Source: Catelliglobosispora koreensis DSM 44566
GTDB lineage: Bacteria; Actinomycetota; Actinomycetes; Mycobacteriales; Micromonosporaceae
Assembly: GCF_000379685.1 (NCBI RefSeq)
Contig: NZ_KB903253.1
Location: 124,001-188,000, forward strand
Reading direction: 5' to 3'
DNA length: 64,000 bases
Positions 61,484 through 64,000 of this stretch are shown here, piece after piece; within the stretch, counting starts at the first letter, position 1, and every line of letters starts with the position of its first letter. A model generated the notes under the pieces. The model did not search any database and was not told the DNA's origin. It was given only the letters and a program-made list of their open reading frames with translations. Both the position numbers and the translations under genes were made by a program.

Positions 61484-61850
61484 TTAGGGCGTGGTCCAGC
61501 GCTGGTTAGCCCCACCATGGCAGGTCCAAATATGGATCTGCTGCCCATCGGCGGAGTTATTGCCAGATACGTCTAGACACTTGCCCGAGTTCGGGTTCAC
61601 TTGCGATCCGTTCGCGCCCGGCACCCAGTTCTGAGCCGCGGAGCCGTTGCACGTCCAGAGCTGGGCCTTCGTGCCGTTGGCGGTGCCGCTGCCGGCCACG
61701 TCGAGGCACTTGCCGAGGGCTCGCCAGGTCTGGCCGTTGCGGGTCCACGTCTGTGCCGCGGAGCCGTTGCAGGTCCAGAGCTGGATCTTCGTGCCGTCGG
61801 CTGTCCCAGCGTTGTTTACATCGAGGCACTTTCCGGCCAGGCCCGTGATC
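61484..61850 (-). repeat. Ricin-lectin cassette, copy A
   Basis: Encodes three roughly 40-residue trefoil repeats. It is highly similar in protein and in DNA to copy B (63556-63910), for example 'CAGATACGTC' followed by 'CACTTGCC' in both, so the two probably derive from tandem duplication. Confidence 0.7.
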
Positions 61851-63559
61851 GCCCCGGTTCCGGAGGTGCCTTTCACCAGGGTGAAGTCATCGAGATCGAA
61901 GAGTCCCGCGCCTGTTCCGGTGAAGGTCAAATACAAGTTGTGGGTACCGGAGGGAACGCCACTGAGCGCCGTTTGCACGTCAGCGAAGGTGGTCCAGCTG
62001 CCCGTGTTCGGGACGTTGAGGGTTCCGAGGATCGCCCCGGTCGTCGAGCCGGTGCGGATCTGCACCTGCCCGCCCGGCCCGCCAGACACGACACGCGCCT
62101 TGAAGGTCACGACACCGGTCAGGTCCATGCCGTTGTAAGCGGCCCAGTCGCCCGGGTCGATGTAACCGAGGGTCTGCCCGCCGTGCGCGCCAGCCTTAGT
62201 GAACGCCTGTGCGCCGCTCACCGTGGAGAACGCCTCGGCTTCGCGGGTCACGTTGCCGGGCGGCGTGCCCAGTTCCTTGATCCGCACGTTGCGGAACCGG
62301 ACGTCGTCACCGGCGCCGTGGTTCTGCAAGCCGATGTGGCCGGCCAGCGAGCGGGCCGCGATCGTGTTCGTGTAGTCGTTGATGAGCGTCCCGTTGAGAT
62401 AGACACGTAGACGCTCGCCCTCAACCAGGATCTCGTAGGCGTTCCACTCGTTCACGGCGTTGAGCGAAGCGTCACGGGCGGCGATGTTCGCCGACTGGAA
62501 GCCATACACCGCACCGGTCGTGCGGTCAGCGCTGTCCGTCGCGTCGATCTGGATCTCGTATCCGTTATCGACCGCCGACCACGGATCGGTCGAGGGCGGG
62601 AAGCCGATGAAGACACCGGAGTTGTCGTCGCCCGGCATCATCCAGTCGAACTTCAGCGAATACGACGTGAACTGCTTGGCTGAGTACCAGAACAGGCCCA
62701 TGCCCCCGGTGCTGGCCAAGGTCGCGTCACTGTTGGTGAAGCTGCCCGGCCCGGCCTGCGACCATCCCGTGGTCGACCCGTTGAACAGCGTCGTGTAGCC
62801 CGTCTCCGGCCGGCAGTCCGCCTTGGACCGTCCGGACGCGTAACGGATGCCGCCCAGGAGCTGTGCGCGGAAACTCGCCTCGCCATAACTGGCTTGGGTG
62901 TGCCCGGCACCGATGTAGTAGGACCGGCCACCGTCGAACGCCTTGCACCACGAGTGCGGATGATCGGCGCCCATGCTGCCACCCGAGTAGCTCGTCTCGT
63001 CCAAAGTGGACAAGACCTTGGCTGTGCTTCTCGGGTTGGTCTGGTAGTTGTACCACTCATCGGAGCGGCTCAGTGTTTGCGGCAAGCTCGACGTGGCGGC
63101 GTGCCCACGGTTCTCCACTCGGGTCGTGGCGGTCTGAATAGCGGGGTGGCTCGCGAAGTAGGCGCCCACGAGGTTGCCATACCAAGCCCAGCTGTACTCG
63201 GTGTCCGCGGCGGCATGCACGCCAACGTAACCGCGGCCACCACGGATGTGGGCTTCGAACGCCGCTTGCTGCGTATCGTTGAGTACGTCGCCTGTGGTGT
63301 TCAGGAAGACGACCGCTTCATAGTTCGCCAGACCGCTGGCCGTAAAGGTATTCGCGTCCTCGGTCGCGGTGACCGTGAAGTTGTTCGCCGCGCCAAGGTC
63401 GCGGATCGCTTGTGTGCCAACGGCGATCGAGTCGTGCCGGAATCCGGCCGTCTTACTGAACACGAGCACGTCATAGGGAGCGTCCGCGGCGCTGGCCGGG
63501 CTGACCGGCCCCGCGGTGCACGCCGCCGCGAACAGGGCGATCGCTAGTGCTTTTCTCAT
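61484..63559 (-). CDS. Secreted ThuA / DUF1080 / CBM6 / ricin-lectin protein
   Basis: 691 residues. Signal peptide (1-24), ThuA (about 28-250; 'FSKTAGFRHDSIAVG', 'GGRGYVGVHAAADTEY'), DUF1080/concanavalin-like (about 255-430; 'TTLFNGSTTGWSQ', 'GYEIQIDATDS'), CBM6 (about 435-560) and a three-repeat ricin-type trefoil (about 565-691; 'GKCLDVNNAGTADGTKIQLW' is the QxW repeat). ThuA-type proteins act on disaccharides. It may bind and process galactose- or xylose-rich polysaccharide. ATG 63559 overlaps the upstream stop by ATGA. Confidence 0.88.
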   Translation of the reverse strand: MRKALAIALFAAACTAGPVSPASAADAPYDVLVFSKTAGFRHDSIAVGTQAIRDLGAANNFTVTATEDANTFTASGLANYEAVVFLNTTGDVLNDTQQAAFEAHIRGGRGYVGVHAAADTEYSWAWYGNLVGAYFASHPAIQTATTRVENRGHAATSSLPQTLSRSDEWYNYQTNPRSTAKVLSTLDETSYSGGSMGADHPHSWCKAFDGGRSYYIGAGHTQASYGEASFRAQLLGGIRYASGRSKADCRPETGYTTLFNGSTTGWSQAGPGSFTNSDATLASTGGMGLFWYSAKQFTSYSLKFDWMMPGDDNSGVFIGFPPSTDPWSAVDNGYEIQIDATDSADRTTGAVYGFQSANIAARDASLNAVNEWNAYEILVEGERLRVYLNGTLINDYTNTIAARSLAGHIGLQNHGAGDDVRFRNVRIKELGTPPGNVTREAEAFSTVSGAQAFTKAGAHGGQTLGYIDPGDWAAYNGMDLTGVVTFKARVVSGGPGGQVQIRTGSTTGAILGTLNVPNTGSWTTFADVQTALSGVPSGTHNLYLTFTGTGAGLFDLDDFTLVKGTSGTGAITGLAGKCLDVNNAGTADGTKIQLWTCNGSAAQTWTRNGQTWRALGKCLDVAGSGTANGTKAQLWTCNGSAAQNWVPGANGSQVNPNSGKCLDVSGNNSADGQQIHIWTCHGGANQRWTTP

Positions 63560-63910
63560 GGCAGAATCCAATTCTGGTTGGTCCCACCGTGACACGTCCA
63601 GATGTGGATCTGGGTGCCGTCAGCGGAGTTGCCGCCAGATACGTCAAGGCACTTGCCGGATTGCGGGTTGATGAGCGAGTTGTTCGCGCCGGTCACCCAG
63701 TTTTGCGAACCGGTTCCGTTGCAGGTCCACAGCTGGACCTTCGTGCCGTCAGCGGTCGCGCCGCCAGACACGTCCAGACATTTTCCTAGGGCTTGGAATG
63801 TTTGGCCGCTACGGGTCCACTTCTGTGCCGCGGAGGCGTTGCAGCCCCACAGCTGAATTTTGGTCCCGTCAGCGGTTCCAGCGTTGCTGATGTCGACGCA
63901 CTTGCCCGCG
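63556..63910 (-). repeat. Ricin-lectin cassette, copy B
   Basis: Second copy of the cassette described at 61484-61850, at the end of the partial gene. Confidence 0.7.
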
Positions 63911-64000
63911 AGCCCGGTAACCGGGCCGCTCGACGACTTGTGCAACGTGAAGTGATCGATGTCGAACAAGGCCCCGGCGGCGCCGGTGTAGACGAGATAC
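63556..64000 (-). CDS. C-terminus of a second ricin-lectin secreted protein (partial)
   Basis: Runs off the right edge. The visible 148 residues hold the end of a CBM6-like module ('MFDIDHFTLHKSSSG') and three ricin repeats ('GKCVDISNAGTADGTKIQLW', 'GKCLDVSGGATADGTKVQLW', 'SGKCLDVSGGNSADGTQIHIW'). It is clearly a paralog of the downstream gene, and the ATGA overlap shows one transcript. Confidence 0.87.
   Translation of the reverse strand, partial: YLVYTGAAGALFDIDHFTLHKSSSGPVTGLAGKCVDISNAGTADGTKIQLWGCNASAAQKWTRSGQTFQALGKCLDVSGGATADGTKVQLWTCNGTGSQNWVTGANNSLINPQSGKCLDVSGGNSADGTQIHIWTCHGGTNQNWILP

Noticed and set aside
1-64000. CRISPR array, tRNA or rRNA genes
   Set aside because: No spaced direct repeats, cloverleaf patterns or rRNA-like sequence were seen on either strand.

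Overview
The window is GC-rich actinobacterial chromosome. Supporting signs are frequent GTG starts, many secreted chitin- and polysaccharide-active proteins, an F420-type oxidoreductase, a GlpD plus alkyl-DHAP-synthase-like pair, a DUF5993-DsbB pair, a DUF6412-YidC pair and an LPXTG-type wall protein. The mix fits Pseudonocardiales or a relative, but that placement is inference. I saw no rRNA, tRNA, CRISPR array or prophage. Coding density is very high and no gene-free stretch exceeds about 300 bases.

Layout. 1-501: 5' part of a glycosyltransferase (cut by the window edge). 0.5-4.6 kb: AidB-like acyl-CoA dehydrogenase, small lipoprotein, SGNH esterase, HxlR regulator diverging from a thioesterase. 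4.6-5.7 kb: dead IS200/IS605-type TnpB element with an internal deletion. 5.8-12.7 kb: ThrE-like exporter, M15 peptidase, FAD-linked oxidase divergent from GlpD, DUF5993-DsbB, coiled-coil protein. 12.8-21.0 kb: seven co-directional, tightly packed minus-strand genes built around a MoxR AAA+ ATPase, a VWA protein, a DUF5682 protein and a CxH zinc-finger protein (the same parts as the E. coli yeh genes). 21.1-25.1 kb: TetR regulator, LemA, M48 protease, SCO6745-like protein. 25.1-38.3 kb: secreted hydrolases, CaX antiporter, DUF4037, ArfB, deacetylase/GT2 fusion, ECF sigma factor, LPXTG protein, chitinase whose start codon sits on an AT-rich palindrome, LLM oxidoreductase. 38.4-44.8 kb: SRPBCC, GNAT, then a four-gene overlapping operon for lipid-linked sugar or cell-surface chemistry (GT39-like, GMC oxidoreductase with a ferredoxin-like Cys motif, epimerase, GT2). 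44.9-54.8 kb: secreted protein, YidC paralog and DUF6412, a giant ThuA/sugar-dehydrogenase protein, MFS transporter, zinc ribbon, copper monooxygenase-like lipoprotein, hydrolase.

54.7-60.3 kb is the most unusual stretch. It has a large protein with two TIR/nucleotide-sensor-like domains fused to an Sll1717-type P-loop ATPase, a divergent membrane protein/TetR pair with two related palindromes between them, a SanA-like protein, and a TIR domain fused directly to a cold-shock domain, read just behind a CopC-like gene. The TIR-cold-shock fusion and the TIR-like/P-loop protein are candidate immunity effectors (inference). 60.4-64 kb: sugar isomerase-like protein and two tandem ThuA/ricin-lectin secreted proteins, the last cut by the window edge.
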